The notes beneath the pieces are model-generated. The model worked only from the letters and a program-made list of their open reading frames with translations, made no database searches and had not been told where the DNA came from. Below, in pieces: positions 49,497 to 58,363 of a stretch of 64,000 bases of DNA; position 1 is the stretch's first letter, and each line of letters opens with the position of its first letter. Made by a program: the position numbers and the translations under genes. Source of the stretch: JAHJDS01 sp964569795 (lineage in GTDB: Bacteria > Desulfobacterota > Desulfarculia > Desulfarculales > JAHJDS01); NCBI GenBank assembly GCA_964569795.1, contig CAZMVB010000012.1, forward strand, positions 1 to 64,000, written 5' to 3'.

Positions 49497-50774
49497 TCAC
49501 TTCCGGGGATCGATCACCCGGCCCAGAAACAAGATCGTTCCCGTCCGCCGGTCCCGGATAAAGAACAGGAAGGGGTGATCGGCCCGGAAAACCGGCGGCG
49601 GGGGCGGCGGCGGACCCGGGGCGGCCCCGGCCTTCATCATGACCACCGCCGTGGCCGCGGCGGCCTCGGTCCCGGACTCGTTGACGTCGATGAAGGCCTG
49701 ATGGATCACCTCCGAGATCTTGAGCCGTTCGCCGCCGCTGGCCCCGGTGCGGGACATGTTCGAAAAATCGGCCCGATTGGAAAAGGCCACGGCCAGGCCC
49801 ATGTCCGACAGGGTTTTTTTGAGACGGAACTTGGCCGTGGTCTTGAACTTGGGCAGATAGACCTCGACCTTGCGCCTCTTGAGCCCACTCAGCCATTGCC
49901 TCAGATTGGCCGGCGTCAGGTCCTTCTCCAGATCGGCCAGGCCGCCCAAGCGTCGGGGCAGGACCACCACCAGGGACAGGGCCGCCCCGGTGTAGGTCAT
50001 CTCCAGGACCTGGAGTTTCGGCGTCTCGGCGTAGCCGAACCGTCCCGTTTGAAACATGGTCGGCGCTTTGATCTTACGGCCCGGGGCCGGGTAAAACGGC
50101 CGGGGCCGGGTCAGGCGGCGGTTGAACCGTTGGATCCAGGTGGCCTTGAGATAGACGGCGTTGGTCAGGATCAGCCGGGTGGACGGCTTGACCACGTCCC
50201 GGGGGAGCAGGTTCTTGATCTTGTCCGCGGTCTGCCGGGCGACCCACTGATTGATATTCTGCCGGGCCTGCTCGGGGTGGCCCCGAAAGTCCTGGAGCGT
50301 GGGCGTCGAGCCGTAGTCGTTCCGCAGGACCGCCAGGAAGCCGGGCAGGAGGCGCAGGTCCACAGCCGGCCACAGGGCGTTGGCCAGGTGCAGTTGCCAG
50401 CCGCCGGCCCGCCACCGGGGCCGGGTCCGCCACATCTGTCCGGCCAAAAGCCGCCTTTCGAGGCCCCCCATGGCCGGGTGCAGCCGGGCCGGGGCCAGGT
50501 CGAAGTGGAGGACCCGCTTCATCCGGGCCCCGGTCTCCCCGGCCGCCCCGGCATAGGTCATGGCCAGGGCGGTCGAGACGCTGTAGGGCGAGAAGATCAG
50601 GTTGCCCGGTCGCCTTTTCAGCCGGGCGTAAAGCTTTAGGGCAAAGGCGGTGTTGCCCGCCACCACCGCCCCGGCGTCCGGCGCAACCGTGGTCGCGCCG
50701 GAGGCGGTCAGGCCGAACGCCGCGAGGGCCAGTCCGGCCGCTAACGCTCCCAGGAGTCGATGCTGGCGGGCCAT
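49497..50774 (-). CDS. exported serpin
   Basis: The 425-residue product is a full-length serpin with a signal peptide (cut near ASG, about 26). NLIFSPYSVSTALAMTYAGAAGETGARM and LILTNAVYLKATWIQRF are conserved core strands. The hinge of the reactive-centre loop begins at residue 366 as ESGTEAAAATAVV, the pattern of inhibitory serpins. By alignment position P1 falls near Ala382 (KAGA). A run of seven Pro follows on the P' side, which is unusual. VFRADHPFLFFIRD and GRVIDP close the fold. It would trap serine or cysteine proteases outside the cytoplasm. Confidence 0.93.
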   Translation of the reverse strand: MARQHRLLGALAAGLALAAFGLTASGATTVAPDAGAVVAGNTAFALKLYARLKRRPGNLIFSPYSVSTALAMTYAGAAGETGARMKRVLHFDLAPARLHPAMGGLERRLLAGQMWRTRPRWRAGGWQLHLANALWPAVDLRLLPGFLAVLRNDYGSTPTLQDFRGHPEQARQNINQWVARQTADKIKNLLPRDVVKPSTRLILTNAVYLKATWIQRFNRRLTRPRPFYPAPGRKIKAPTMFQTGRFGYAETPKLQVLEMTYTGAALSLVVVLPRRLGGLADLEKDLTPANLRQWLSGLKRRKVEVYLPKFKTTAKFRLKKTLSDMGLAVAFSNRADFSNMSRTGASGGERLKISEVIHQAFIDVNESGTEAAAATAVVMMKAGAAPGPPPPPPPVFRADHPFLFFIRDRRTGTILFLGRVIDPRK

Positions 50775-51121
50775 GGTCTCTCCCCAGTCCGGGTGATCGG
50801 TCGAGGCAACGTCTGGATTCTAGCAAATTCGCCTGCTGGAAATCAAAGTCGATCGAGGGGTGGAGTCGGCCGGGGTTACGAACTCATCGCCGGGTCAGGG
50901 GTGGCAGGATTCAGGTCCGGGACCCGACACCGGGGCGCGAGCGGAATCGGGGCCCCCCCCCCCCGGCGGCCCGGGCGGCCCCCGAGGCCCGCCCCGGGCC
51001 AAACCCCCAATTGNNNNNNNNNNGGGCCTGTTTCCGGGCGGGCCACCCCCCCCGGGGGCGCTCGCGTATGGGGCCCGGGCGGGCGGGGGGGGCGGGGGGG
51101 CCCCGATTCCCGGTCCGCGGC
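50775..51121. other. low-quality intergenic sequence with a 10-N gap
   Basis: From about 50940 to 51120 the sequence is made of G and C homopolymer runs (up to 13 C) around 10 N at 51014-51023. It looks like uncorrected low-coverage contig ends. No gene, RNA or terminator can be supported. Confidence 0.7.
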
Positions 51122-52750
51122 CTAACCGAGAATGGCCGCCAGATCCTCATCCGGCGTGGTGATGGGCATGATGTTGAAGTTGTTCACCAGGACCTGCAAG
51201 ACGTTGGGCGTGATGAACGCCGGCAGGCTGGGGCCGAGGCGGATGTCCTTGATCCCCAGGTGGAGCAGGGTCAGCAGGATGGCCACCGCCTTCTGCTCGT
51301 ACCAGGACAGGACCAGGGACAGGGGCAGGTCGTTGACGCCGACCCCGAAGGCCTCGGCCAGGGCCCCGGCGATCCGGATGGCCGAGTAGGCGTCGTTGCA
51401 CTGGCCCACGTCCAGCAGCCGCGGGATGCCGCCGATGTCGCCCAGGTCCTTGTCAAAAAACCGGAACTTGCCGCAGGCCAGGGTCAGGATGACCGTGTCG
51501 GCCGGGGCCTTTTCCACGATCTCGGTGTAGTAGTTGCGGCCCGGCTTGGCCCCGTCGCACCCGGCCACCAGCAGGAAGTGCTTGATCGCCCCGGACTTGA
51601 CCGCGGCGATGACCTTGTCGGCCACGCCCAGGACAGCCTGGCGGGCGAACCCGGTCAGGACCTGGCCCTTATCCTCATCCGCGTCGAATCCGGGCAGGCT
51701 GAGGGCCTTGTCGATCACGCTCGTAAAGTCCTTGGGCCCGCCGTTGACACTAACGTGGGGCATCCCGGGCCAGCCCGCCTGGCCGGTGGTCAATATTTTT
51801 TGGGGCACGTCCCCCCTGGGCTTCTGGATGCAGTTGGTCGTCATCAGGATCGCCCCGGGGAAGGCCGGGAACTCGGTGCCCTGGTTCTGCCAGGCCGTGC
51901 CGTAGTGGCCGGCCAGGTGATCGTACTTTTTCAGTTCGGGATAACCGTGGGCGGGCAGCATCTCGCCGTGGGTGTAGATCTTGATCCCTTTGCCCTCGGT
52001 CTGGGACAACAACTGCGCCAAGTCCTCCAGGTCGTGGCCGGAGACGAGGATGGCCTTGCCCTGAAGGTGCCCCAGGGGAACGGCCGTGGGCTCGGGATGA
52101 CCGAATCGGCCGGTGTTGCCCGCGTCCAGGAGCTCCATGGCCCTGAGGTTCATCTCGCCGTTTTTGAGGGCCAGGCCGACCCAGTCGTCGAGGGTCAGCG
52201 ACGGATCGAGGGTACTGGCCAGGGCCTGGTGGATGAAGCCGTAAACCGCCTCGTCCTCCTGGCCCAGGATGGCGGCGTGGTCCAGATAGGCGGCCATGCC
52301 CCGCAGCCCGTAGATCACGATCTGCTGGAGCGACCGGACGTCGGCGTCGTCGCCCTCCAGCGGGGCGAAGCCCTTGCCCGCCGCCTGGGCCACCAGTCCG
52401 TCCTGGTCACCCGCCGGCTCGAAGCGGGCCGGGCCGTCGGGCCAGTTCGTGTCGTTCAACTTGGCCTTGAGGCCCTCCCGCAACTCCACGGCCCGTTCGA
52501 TCAGGGCCCTTATCCGGTCCGGGTCGAATTCGACGTTGGTCAGGGTACTGAACAGGGCCTGGCAGGTGAACCGGTCCATTGCCGGGTCGATCACCCCCTG
52601 CTCCCGGGCCCGGGCGGCCACCTGGGCCAGGCCCTTGAGGGTGTAGGTCAACAGATCCTGCAGGGCGGCCAGGGTCTCGTCCTTGCCGCACACGCCGCGG
52701 GTGGTGCAGGCCCGGCCCTTGGCCGTTTGTTCGCACTGGTTACAGAACAT
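51122..52750 (-). CDS. hcp: hybrid cluster protein (hydroxylamine reductase)
   Basis: The 542-residue protein is a class I Hcp. The N-terminal cluster motif is C3-x2-C6-x8-C15-x5-C21 (MFCNQCEQTAKGRAC). Hybrid cluster ligands are visible in GHDLEDLAQLL (His), ILMTTNCIQKP (Cys), VAGCDGAKPGR (Cys), LACGKFRF (Cys) and LDVGQCNDAY (Cys). Hcp reduces nitric oxide and/or hydroxylamine and has a role in nitrosative stress and S-nitrosylation. AAGGAGTG lies before the ATG at 52750. It is the last gene of the minus-strand nitrosative-stress block. Confidence 0.97.
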   Translation of the reverse strand: MFCNQCEQTAKGRACTTRGVCGKDETLAALQDLLTYTLKGLAQVAARAREQGVIDPAMDRFTCQALFSTLTNVEFDPDRIRALIERAVELREGLKAKLNDTNWPDGPARFEPAGDQDGLVAQAAGKGFAPLEGDDADVRSLQQIVIYGLRGMAAYLDHAAILGQEDEAVYGFIHQALASTLDPSLTLDDWVGLALKNGEMNLRAMELLDAGNTGRFGHPEPTAVPLGHLQGKAILVSGHDLEDLAQLLSQTEGKGIKIYTHGEMLPAHGYPELKKYDHLAGHYGTAWQNQGTEFPAFPGAILMTTNCIQKPRGDVPQKILTTGQAGWPGMPHVSVNGGPKDFTSVIDKALSLPGFDADEDKGQVLTGFARQAVLGVADKVIAAVKSGAIKHFLLVAGCDGAKPGRNYYTEIVEKAPADTVILTLACGKFRFFDKDLGDIGGIPRLLDVGQCNDAYSAIRIAGALAEAFGVGVNDLPLSLVLSWYEQKAVAILLTLLHLGIKDIRLGPSLPAFITPNVLQVLVNNFNIMPITTPDEDLAAILG

Positions 52751-53050
52751 GAATTCACTCCTTTGATTGGTCAAGATTCGGTTCAGATCGAGCCGGGCCC
52801 GGCCTGAGGGTATAAAAAACCCTCTTGACTTCAGGTCAGAAACGTCGAGTCGGCTCCAGGATTCAAGATGATCGCGGTCGCTTCAGCCTCAGGTGTCGTG
52901 GTCGATCAAAGCCAGAGGATGCATCCCGCGGTTGTATGGCCACTGGGTTGTTTGGTCGTTCGCCTGGGGCACCTCCTGGATATGCGACGGCCGGCCTCCG
53001 GAGGGGAAGGGTTCCCCCTCCGGGGGCCGGCCGGGTTCGGGGTCAACGGT
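52751..53050. other. intergenic control region of hcp
   Basis: The stretch is non-coding. On the minus strand TATACC (52809-52814) is a -10 candidate and GAGGG-TATAAAAAA-CCCTC forms a small dyad over it. TTGAC-5-GTCA at 52825-52838 resembles CRP/FNR-family half sites, but its spacing differs from FNR and HcpR consensus sites, so this is a weak suggestion. No copy of the Rrf2-type motif found near nor is present. Confidence 0.35.
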
Positions 53051-55321
53051 TTACGACGGGAAGGATTCCCCGCCCTTGACGCTCACCGGCTTGAGCTTGG
53101 TGAACGCCCGGACCATGAACAGCAGCAGCCCGCCCGCGCCGGGGATGATGATCAGGAAATCGGGGAGCATCCTGATCTGGCCCAACCACTGGACGGCCGT
53201 GGTCTCCCAGAAGGCGTCCGACCGGGCGTACCAGAAGCCGTGCTTGATGTTGGCCAGGACCTGCAGGATCCCCACCGGCAGGAGGGTCACGCTGAACATG
53301 AGCAGCAGGCCGATGTTCAGGCTCCAGAAGGAGATTGACAGGAGCCGGTTGCTCCAGCCCTCGGGCCTGACCAGGGCCCGCATCGAGAACAGCAGCAGCC
53401 CGATGGCCAGCATGCCGTAGGTCCCGAACAGGGCGGTGTGGCCGTGGTTCACGGTCAGGTAGGTGGCGTGCTCGAAGTAGTTGATCACCGGGGTGGTGAT
53501 CGACAGGCCCATGATCCCCGCGCCCAGGATCTCCCAGAAGACCGAGGCCATCAGGAACATCATCGGGTAGCGGTACGGGAATTTGGTCCCGGCCTTGGTC
53601 AGGGACTTCTGACCGTGCCACACCTCGGCCAAGAGAAGCAGGATCGGCACCGGCTCCAGGGCGGAGATGGACGAGCCCAGGGCCAGCCAGAAGGACGGCT
53701 CGCCGAACCAGTAGTAGTGGTGGCCGACGCCGATGATCCCCGAGGCCAGGGCCAGGCCCACCGTGAAATAGACCGTGCGCAGTCCCTTTTGCAGGTCCAC
53801 CAGCTTGAGGTTGACCAGGACGAACACGATCGCCGCCGCGGCGAAGAACTCGAAGGCCCCCTCGACCCAGGTGTGGACCACCCACCACCGCCAGAAGTCG
53901 GCCAGGGTCAGGTGGGTGTGGGGATTGTAGAGCAGGCCGAAGCAGAAGAAGCCGACCACGGCGATGCCGGCGTAGGCCACGAAGTGGGGTAGGCCCCATT
54001 TCTCGGTCCCCTTGGCGAAATGACTCTTCAGGGCCCGGACCACGATGAACAGCCAGACCACCAGGCCCACCAGGAGCAGGATCTGCCACAGCCGCCCCAG
54101 CTCCAGGTACTCCCAGCCTTGATGTCCCAGCCAGAACCACAACGAACCCGAGACGCCGAAGGCCCCCTTGATACCCAGGACCTCGCCGATCAACGAGCCC
54201 ACGGCCACCAGGATCACCGCCCCGAACAACAGGTCCACCAGCAGGCCCTGGCCCTTGGGCTCCCGGCCGCCGACCCAGGGCGACACGAACAGGGTCATGC
54301 CCACCCACGAGGTGGCGATCCAGAACACGGCCAGTTGGAGGTGCCAGGTCTTGACCCAGTTGTAGGGGATCCACCGGGCCACGAAGTGCAGTCCCCAGAA
54401 GCTGTCCGGATGGACCGTGTAGTGGGCCATCAGGCCGCCCATGTTCACCTGGAGGAAGAACAGGGCGGACACCACCAGGAAGAACTTGGCCGTCTTCTTC
54501 TGGCTGGGCGAGATGCTGGCCGCGGCCAGCCGGTCGGCTGCGGCCGGATCAAAGGCCGTCGAGCCCTGGTTGAAGCCCCACTTGTGGAAGATGAAGATGA
54601 TCAGCCCCAAAAACAGGCCGAAGGCCACCAGCGAAATGGCCGACCAGACCACCGCCATGCCGGACACGAAGTTGCCCGCCTCCGGGTCGTGGGGCCAGTT
54701 GTTGGTGTAGGTCATGCCCTCGCCCGGCCGGAGCGTCCCGGCGCACCAGGCCGTCCAGAAGAAGAAATCGGCCAGGGCCTTCCGCTCGGCCGGGCTCTGG
54801 ATCACCTTGGCCCGGATCGGACCCTGCCGGTCCCCCCTCAGAAACAACTGGTCGTAAAACTTGCGGTTGGCGGTAAAGGCCGCCCCCTGGGCCGGGGTCA
54901 GGGTCAGCGTCCGGGTCCGGGGATCATAGTTGTTTTTCTTGATCTGGGCGATGGTCGTGGCCTTGACCGCCCCCTTCCGGAGTTCATCGAGCCGGGCAAA
55001 GGGCCGGCCGTACTTGTTCTTGGCCAGAAACTCCCGCATGGTCAGGACCATCTGGTGCAGGGCCTGGGCGGTGAAGTCCGGGCCGCGGTAGGTGCCGTGG
55101 CCCCAGACGCTGCCCAGGTCCATCAGGCCGTATTTCTGCCAGACCCCCTGGCCCCTGAGAATTTCTGCCCGGGTGGTCAGGACCTGGGTCGATCCCTGGA
55201 CCTTCACCTGGGCCGGGTAGGGCGGCAGTTCCCGGGCGGTGTAGAAGTAGCCGACCAGGGCAATGGCGATCGCCCCGAAGATGGCGATGACGAAGTAGAT
55301 TTTGAGTCGCGAGCTGATCAT
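53051..55321 (-). CDS. norZ: quinol-dependent nitric oxide reductase
   Basis: The 756-residue protein is a qNOR, a fusion of a NorC-like N-terminal domain and the 12-helix NorB oxidase-like core. The N-terminal domain has LDLGSVWGHGTYRGPDF-type sequence without a CxxCH heme c site, as expected for the quinol form. The core contains heme and FeB His ligands in HFVARW, HTWVEGAFEFFAAA, HHYYW and NHGHTALFGTYG. It reduces 2 NO to N2O with quinol electrons at the membrane and so detoxifies NO. GGGGGTAAGC precedes the ATG. An operator-like motif is found 97 bases upstream. Confidence 0.96.
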   Translation of the reverse strand: MISSRLKIYFVIAIFGAIAIALVGYFYTARELPPYPAQVKVQGSTQVLTTRAEILRGQGVWQKYGLMDLGSVWGHGTYRGPDFTAQALHQMVLTMREFLAKNKYGRPFARLDELRKGAVKATTIAQIKKNNYDPRTRTLTLTPAQGAAFTANRKFYDQLFLRGDRQGPIRAKVIQSPAERKALADFFFWTAWCAGTLRPGEGMTYTNNWPHDPEAGNFVSGMAVVWSAISLVAFGLFLGLIIFIFHKWGFNQGSTAFDPAAADRLAAASISPSQKKTAKFFLVVSALFFLQVNMGGLMAHYTVHPDSFWGLHFVARWIPYNWVKTWHLQLAVFWIATSWVGMTLFVSPWVGGREPKGQGLLVDLLFGAVILVAVGSLIGEVLGIKGAFGVSGSLWFWLGHQGWEYLELGRLWQILLLVGLVVWLFIVVRALKSHFAKGTEKWGLPHFVAYAGIAVVGFFCFGLLYNPHTHLTLADFWRWWVVHTWVEGAFEFFAAAAIVFVLVNLKLVDLQKGLRTVYFTVGLALASGIIGVGHHYYWFGEPSFWLALGSSISALEPVPILLLLAEVWHGQKSLTKAGTKFPYRYPMMFLMASVFWEILGAGIMGLSITTPVINYFEHATYLTVNHGHTALFGTYGMLAIGLLLFSMRALVRPEGWSNRLLSISFWSLNIGLLLMFSVTLLPVGILQVLANIKHGFWYARSDAFWETTAVQWLGQIRMLPDFLIIIPGAGGLLLFMVRAFTKLKPVSVKGGESFPS

Positions 55322-55417
55322 GCTTACCCCCTTTTTAAAGGTCTCGGCTGAATGGATCCTGCTGGGCGGGTTTGGGGTTCATCCGGTGTCGGCCCTCCTT
55401 TTTAATTTACAAGTATA

Positions 55418-55437
55418 TTAGTACCTCAATACCAGTA
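55418..55437 (-). promoter_or_regulatory. Rrf2-type operator candidate in the norZ promoter
   Basis: On the minus strand the site reads TACTGGTATTGAGGTACTAA. It shares 15 of 20 bases with a site in front of the Rrf2 gene (58344-58363), including TACTGGTATT and TACT. It lies just upstream of a TATACT -10 candidate (55412-55417), where a repressor would block the promoter. Confidence 0.6.
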
Positions 55438-55477
55438 ATAAACCTGATATGAGGACCCCTCTTTGGGGGGGCGGTGT

Positions 55478-56209
55478 CTAGAGGTGCAACTCCCGCGCCT
55501 TTTTACGGCCGGTCTCGGTCTTGAACAGCTTGTCGATCCGGGCCGCGGTCTTGGCCTTGTCGGACAGATCGAACTCGTCGGGCAGATTGACCAGCCAGTC
55601 CGCGTCCCAGATGATGCGGAACTCGGGGGTGTCGATGTCCCGGGCGCTGTGGTGGTTGGCGATGATTTTGGTGACGTGGTCGATCACGTCGGCGGGCACC
55701 TCGAAGTCGGTCATGATCGCCCGGGCGACGGGCGGTCCTTCCTTTTCCTGGAAGCGGCCGGCGGCCGAGCCGTGTTTCTTCTCGGAGGCCGGGATGCCGA
55801 TGTCGTGGAGGATGGCCGCGGCGGTGACCACCCGGGGGTCGCCGCCCTCGGCCCGGAGGATCTCCTGGGCGTACTCGTTGACCTTGAGGGCGTGGTGGAT
55901 CCGGCGCTGGTCCCGCCCGAAGACCTGTTTCATGGCCCTGATCAGCCTGTCGGCCAGGGACTCGCCCGAATCCTCGGGCTTGCCCTCCTTGGGATCGTAG
56001 CCCAGGCAGTCCTTGGCATAGGGGCAGTACTCGGCGCAGCCCATGTCCAGGCGCGGGTTTTTCATCCGGTATCCGCAGGACGAGCAGCGCCGGGCGGCGT
56101 CGTCCTTGAAGAACTCGACCTCCGCGCCGCAGGCCGGGCACTCGACCTCGAAGACGTCGCCCGGTTTCCAGAACTGCATGTCCTGGCCCGGACACATGGT
56201 CTTGCTCAT
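55478..56209 (-). CDS. zinc-ribbon HD-domain phosphohydrolase
   Basis: The 243-residue protein starts with a zinc-ribbon-like part (VECPACGAEVEFF and CSSCGYRMKN, about 23-50) and a further Cys set, MGCAEYCPYAKDCLGYD. An HD domain follows: HALKVNEYAQEIL (His), ILHDIG (HD motif, about 140-145) and IIANHHSARDID. Such proteins hydrolyse phosphoesters; the substrate is unknown. Its start overlaps the stop of the sulfite-reductase-like gene by ATGA and GGGAGG precedes it, so it belongs to the Rrf2 operon. It recurs beside NO-detoxification genes in anaerobes, to my knowledge, but its role there is not fixed. Confidence 0.85.
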   Translation of the reverse strand: MSKTMCPGQDMQFWKPGDVFEVECPACGAEVEFFKDDAARRCSSCGYRMKNPRLDMGCAEYCPYAKDCLGYDPKEGKPEDSGESLADRLIRAMKQVFGRDQRRIHHALKVNEYAQEILRAEGGDPRVVTAAAILHDIGIPASEKKHGSAAGRFQEKEGPPVARAIMTDFEVPADVIDHVTKIIANHHSARDIDTPEFRIIWDADWLVNLPDEFDLSDKAKTAARIDKLFKTETGRKKARELHL

Positions 56210-57072
56210 GATGACCTCCCGTAAAAATCGGCGAACCGCTCGCCCGGCTCGGCCTCGGCCAGGTATTTTTCGATAAGGGTGTCGATGCGCTCCAGGGCCG
56301 GACCCGGGTCCCGGGTCGTAAGGACCGGTCGGGCCAGGCGGGGATGGCGTCCCAGCTTGCCCCCGACCAGGAGCCGGATCCCGGCCGGGCCGAGGGTCAC
56401 CGCCCCGACCGGGCAGGCGTCCCGGCACTTGGTGCAGCCCTGGCATTTGTCCATGTCGATGATAGGCGGGCCGTCGCCCGCGGTCAAGGCCTGGTCCGGG
56501 CAGGCCTGGGCGCAGGCCCCGCAGGCGGTGCAGAGCTCCGGGTCGAACTCGGGCCTGACGCACCCGACCAGGCCGAAGTCGGCGATCTGGGGCCGGGAGC
56601 AGCCGTTGGGGCAGCCGGCCAGGGTGAACCGGAGCTTGTGGTGATACAGCACCCTGTCGCCCTGGATCCGCCGTCGCAGCCGCTCGGAGACGTCCCGGTT
56701 GGCCAGGCGTGACTCGACCCGCGCCCGGAGGGGCTCCGTGTCCCGCAGGACGTTGGGGCAGTCGCTCAACCGGTGGTGGCAGGCCTCGACGATCACGGTC
56801 GGCACCCCGGGCCGGTTTTCCCGGGGGACCATGGTCGCCAGTTCCGCCTCGGACTTGCCGCCCCTGACCCGGCGGAAGGCGGCCTCGGCCTCCTCGAAAT
56901 CGGCCAGGGTCACCCGGCCGCGCCCGGCGACCACAACCCGCTCGGCCACCTTTTTGCGGACCAGGGGCCGGACGAAAAACGGCACCTCGTCCAGGCGCTC
57001 TGCGGCCGCGGCGTCCCAGGGCGGATCAGCCGACCGCTCGCCCCGGCCGAAAATGTTTTTGGCCGGATTCAC
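56206..57072 (-). CDS. siroheme sulfite/nitrite-reductase-like 4Fe-4S protein
   Basis: The 288-residue protein has the compact layout of anaerobic small sulfite-reductase-like proteins. The siroheme-Fe4S4 ligands are suggested by EACHHRLSDCPN (about 96-107) and TLAGCPNGCSRPQIADFGLVG (about 155-175). Two ferredoxin motifs follow, CTACGACAQACP and CQGCTKCRDACPVGA (about 187-230). It may reduce sulfite, nitrite or a related nitrogen/sulfur oxyanion; its place between an Rrf2 regulator and the NO reductase favours a nitrogen-oxide role, which is inference. The start is GTG. It overlaps the HD gene by four bases. Confidence 0.85.
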   Translation of the reverse strand: MNPAKNIFGRGERSADPPWDAAAAERLDEVPFFVRPLVRKKVAERVVVAGRGRVTLADFEEAEAAFRRVRGGKSEAELATMVPRENRPGVPTVIVEACHHRLSDCPNVLRDTEPLRARVESRLANRDVSERLRRRIQGDRVLYHHKLRFTLAGCPNGCSRPQIADFGLVGCVRPEFDPELCTACGACAQACPDQALTAGDGPPIIDMDKCQGCTKCRDACPVGAVTLGPAGIRLLVGGKLGRHPRLARPVLTTRDPGPALERIDTLIEKYLAEAEPGERFADFYGRSS

Positions 57073-57083
57073 GCCCCGCTGCC

Positions 57084-57839
57084 TCAGGCCGCCTTGAGCC
57101 AGGGCACCCCGGCGCTCTCCAGGACCTCGCCGCCCCGGCCGATCTTGATCCGTCCCACGGGCAGGTCCACCCCGGCCCGCTTAAGGGCCTCCTCGGCGGC
57201 ATAGACGAACCCGTAGCAGCAGGGGACCTCCATGTAAACCACGGTGATCGACTTCAACTGGGCCCCCTGGATGATCGCCGCCAGGCGCTCGATGTGGGCC
57301 TCGAGATTGTCCAGCTTGGGACAGCCCATGGCCACGGCCTTGCCCGGCAGGAGCTTGCGGTGCAGGTCGGGGTAACAGGTGGCCGTGCAGTCGGCCAGGA
57401 GCAGCAGGTCGGCGTTCCGCAGAAAGGGGGCGCCCGGGCCCAGCAGGCCCAGCTTGATCGGGAAATGACCCAGGGTCGAGGCGGCCGACACCGGACCGGT
57501 CGGGGCCTCGGCCGCCAGGGGGGTCAGGGTGACCGCCGCCGAGGACGGACAGCCGCAGGCCATGGCCGGCGGCTCCGGCTGGGACTCGGCCGCCTTCAAG
57601 GCCTCGAACCGCTTCTCCACGGCCGCCTCGTCGAACTCCTCGGCCTGGCGCTGCTCCACGGTCAGGGCCCCGGTGGGACAGCCCGACAGACAGGCCCCCA
57701 GGCCGTCGCAGTAGATCTCGCCCACCAGCTTGGCCTTGCCGTCAACCAGATCCAGGGCGCCCTCGGCGCAGTCGATGATGCACTGGCCACAGCCATCACA
57801 CAGGTCCTCGTCGATCGTGATTATGTTGCGGACTGGCAT
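57084..57839 (-). CDS. 4Fe-4S ferredoxin-domain protein with C-terminal Cys domain
   Basis: The 251-residue protein begins with a two-cluster ferredoxin domain: CDGCGQCIIDC and CDGLGACLSGCPTGA (about 14-60). A variable Ala/Pro linker (about 75-125) leads to a C-terminal domain with LADCTATCYPDLH, MGCPKLDN and EVPCCYGFVYAA, possibly holding another cluster. Proteins of this design are found beside Rrf2 and hcp or nor genes in anaerobes; an electron carrier for the nitrogen-oxide enzymes is the natural guess. AAGGAG precedes the ATG, which lies inside the end of the Rrf2 gene (19-base overlap). Confidence 0.85.
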   Translation of the reverse strand: MPVRNIITIDEDLCDGCGQCIIDCAEGALDLVDGKAKLVGEIYCDGLGACLSGCPTGALTVEQRQAEEFDEAAVEKRFEALKAAESQPEPPAMACGCPSSAAVTLTPLAAEAPTGPVSAASTLGHFPIKLGLLGPGAPFLRNADLLLLADCTATCYPDLHRKLLPGKAVAMGCPKLDNLEAHIERLAAIIQGAQLKSITVVYMEVPCCYGFVYAAEEALKRAGVDLPVGRIKIGRGGEVLESAGVPWLKAA

Positions 57840-58261
57840 TTCGCGTCTCCTTGATCCAGATCGGTTAAGGCCGACAGGGGGGTGTGTTCCAGGTAATGGC
57901 GGACCGTCTCGTCCACCCGGGACAAGACCCCGCCCATGATGCAACCCGCCCGGGTACACACCGGTCGGCCGAACAGACAATGGGTCGGGTGCAGGGGGCC
58001 CTCGATGGCCTCCCAGACCGCCAGCAGGGTCACTTCCCCGGCCGGCCGGCTCAACCGAAAACCGCCCCGCGGGCCGCGGACCGAATCGACCAGGCCGGCC
58101 CGGCCCAGGCGTTGCAGGACCTTGCTCAGGTGGGCCTCCGAGGCCCCCAGGGCCTCGGCCATCTCCCGGGTGGTCAACACCGAATCAGGTGACTCGGCCA
58201 GGAGCACCCCCGCGTGCAGCGCCAGGGACGCCGCCTCCGAGACGTGGACCAGAGAACTCAT
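57821..58261 (-). CDS. Rrf2-family iron-sulfur transcription regulator (NsrR-like)
   Basis: The 146-residue protein has the Rrf2 winged helix: AEALGASEAHLSKVLQRLGRAGLVDSVRGPRGGFRLSR (about 36-73). The three cluster Cys are in HCLFGRPVCTRAGC (about 94-107), the usual C-x6-C-x4-C pattern of NsrR/IscR-type sensors. It would sense NO or iron-sulfur status through a cluster. It is the first gene of the block that runs to the HD protein. A near-consensus promoter (TTGACA-16-TATACT) and an operator-like motif just after it lie about 100 bases upstream. Confidence 0.92.
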   Translation of the reverse strand: MSSLVHVSEAASLALHAGVLLAESPDSVLTTREMAEALGASEAHLSKVLQRLGRAGLVDSVRGPRGGFRLSRPAGEVTLLAVWEAIEGPLHPTHCLFGRPVCTRAGCIMGGVLSRVDETVRHYLEHTPLSALTDLDQGDAKCQSAT

Positions 58262-58343
58262 GACCTCGCCTCCCGGGCCCGGACCGCGCCGGGTCCGCCC
58301 GGTTCCGGTCTCCTGTGTCGGTCCATGAACGCCCCCTGATAAT

Positions 58344-58363
58344 TAAGTATTCAAATACCAGTA
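58344..58363 (-). promoter_or_regulatory. Rrf2-type operator candidate in the rrf2 promoter
   Basis: On the minus strand the site reads TACTGGTATTTGAATACTTA, with the dyad GTATT-TG-AATAC. It overlaps the TATACT -10 element and extends past the transcription start. It matches the site before norZ at 15 of 20 positions. This points to an autoregulated Rrf2 repressor that also controls norZ. Confidence 0.65.

Noticed and set aside
50911..51150. Open frames across the 10-N gap near hcp
   Set aside because: They consist of Gly/Pro/Arg runs from homopolymeric low-quality sequence.
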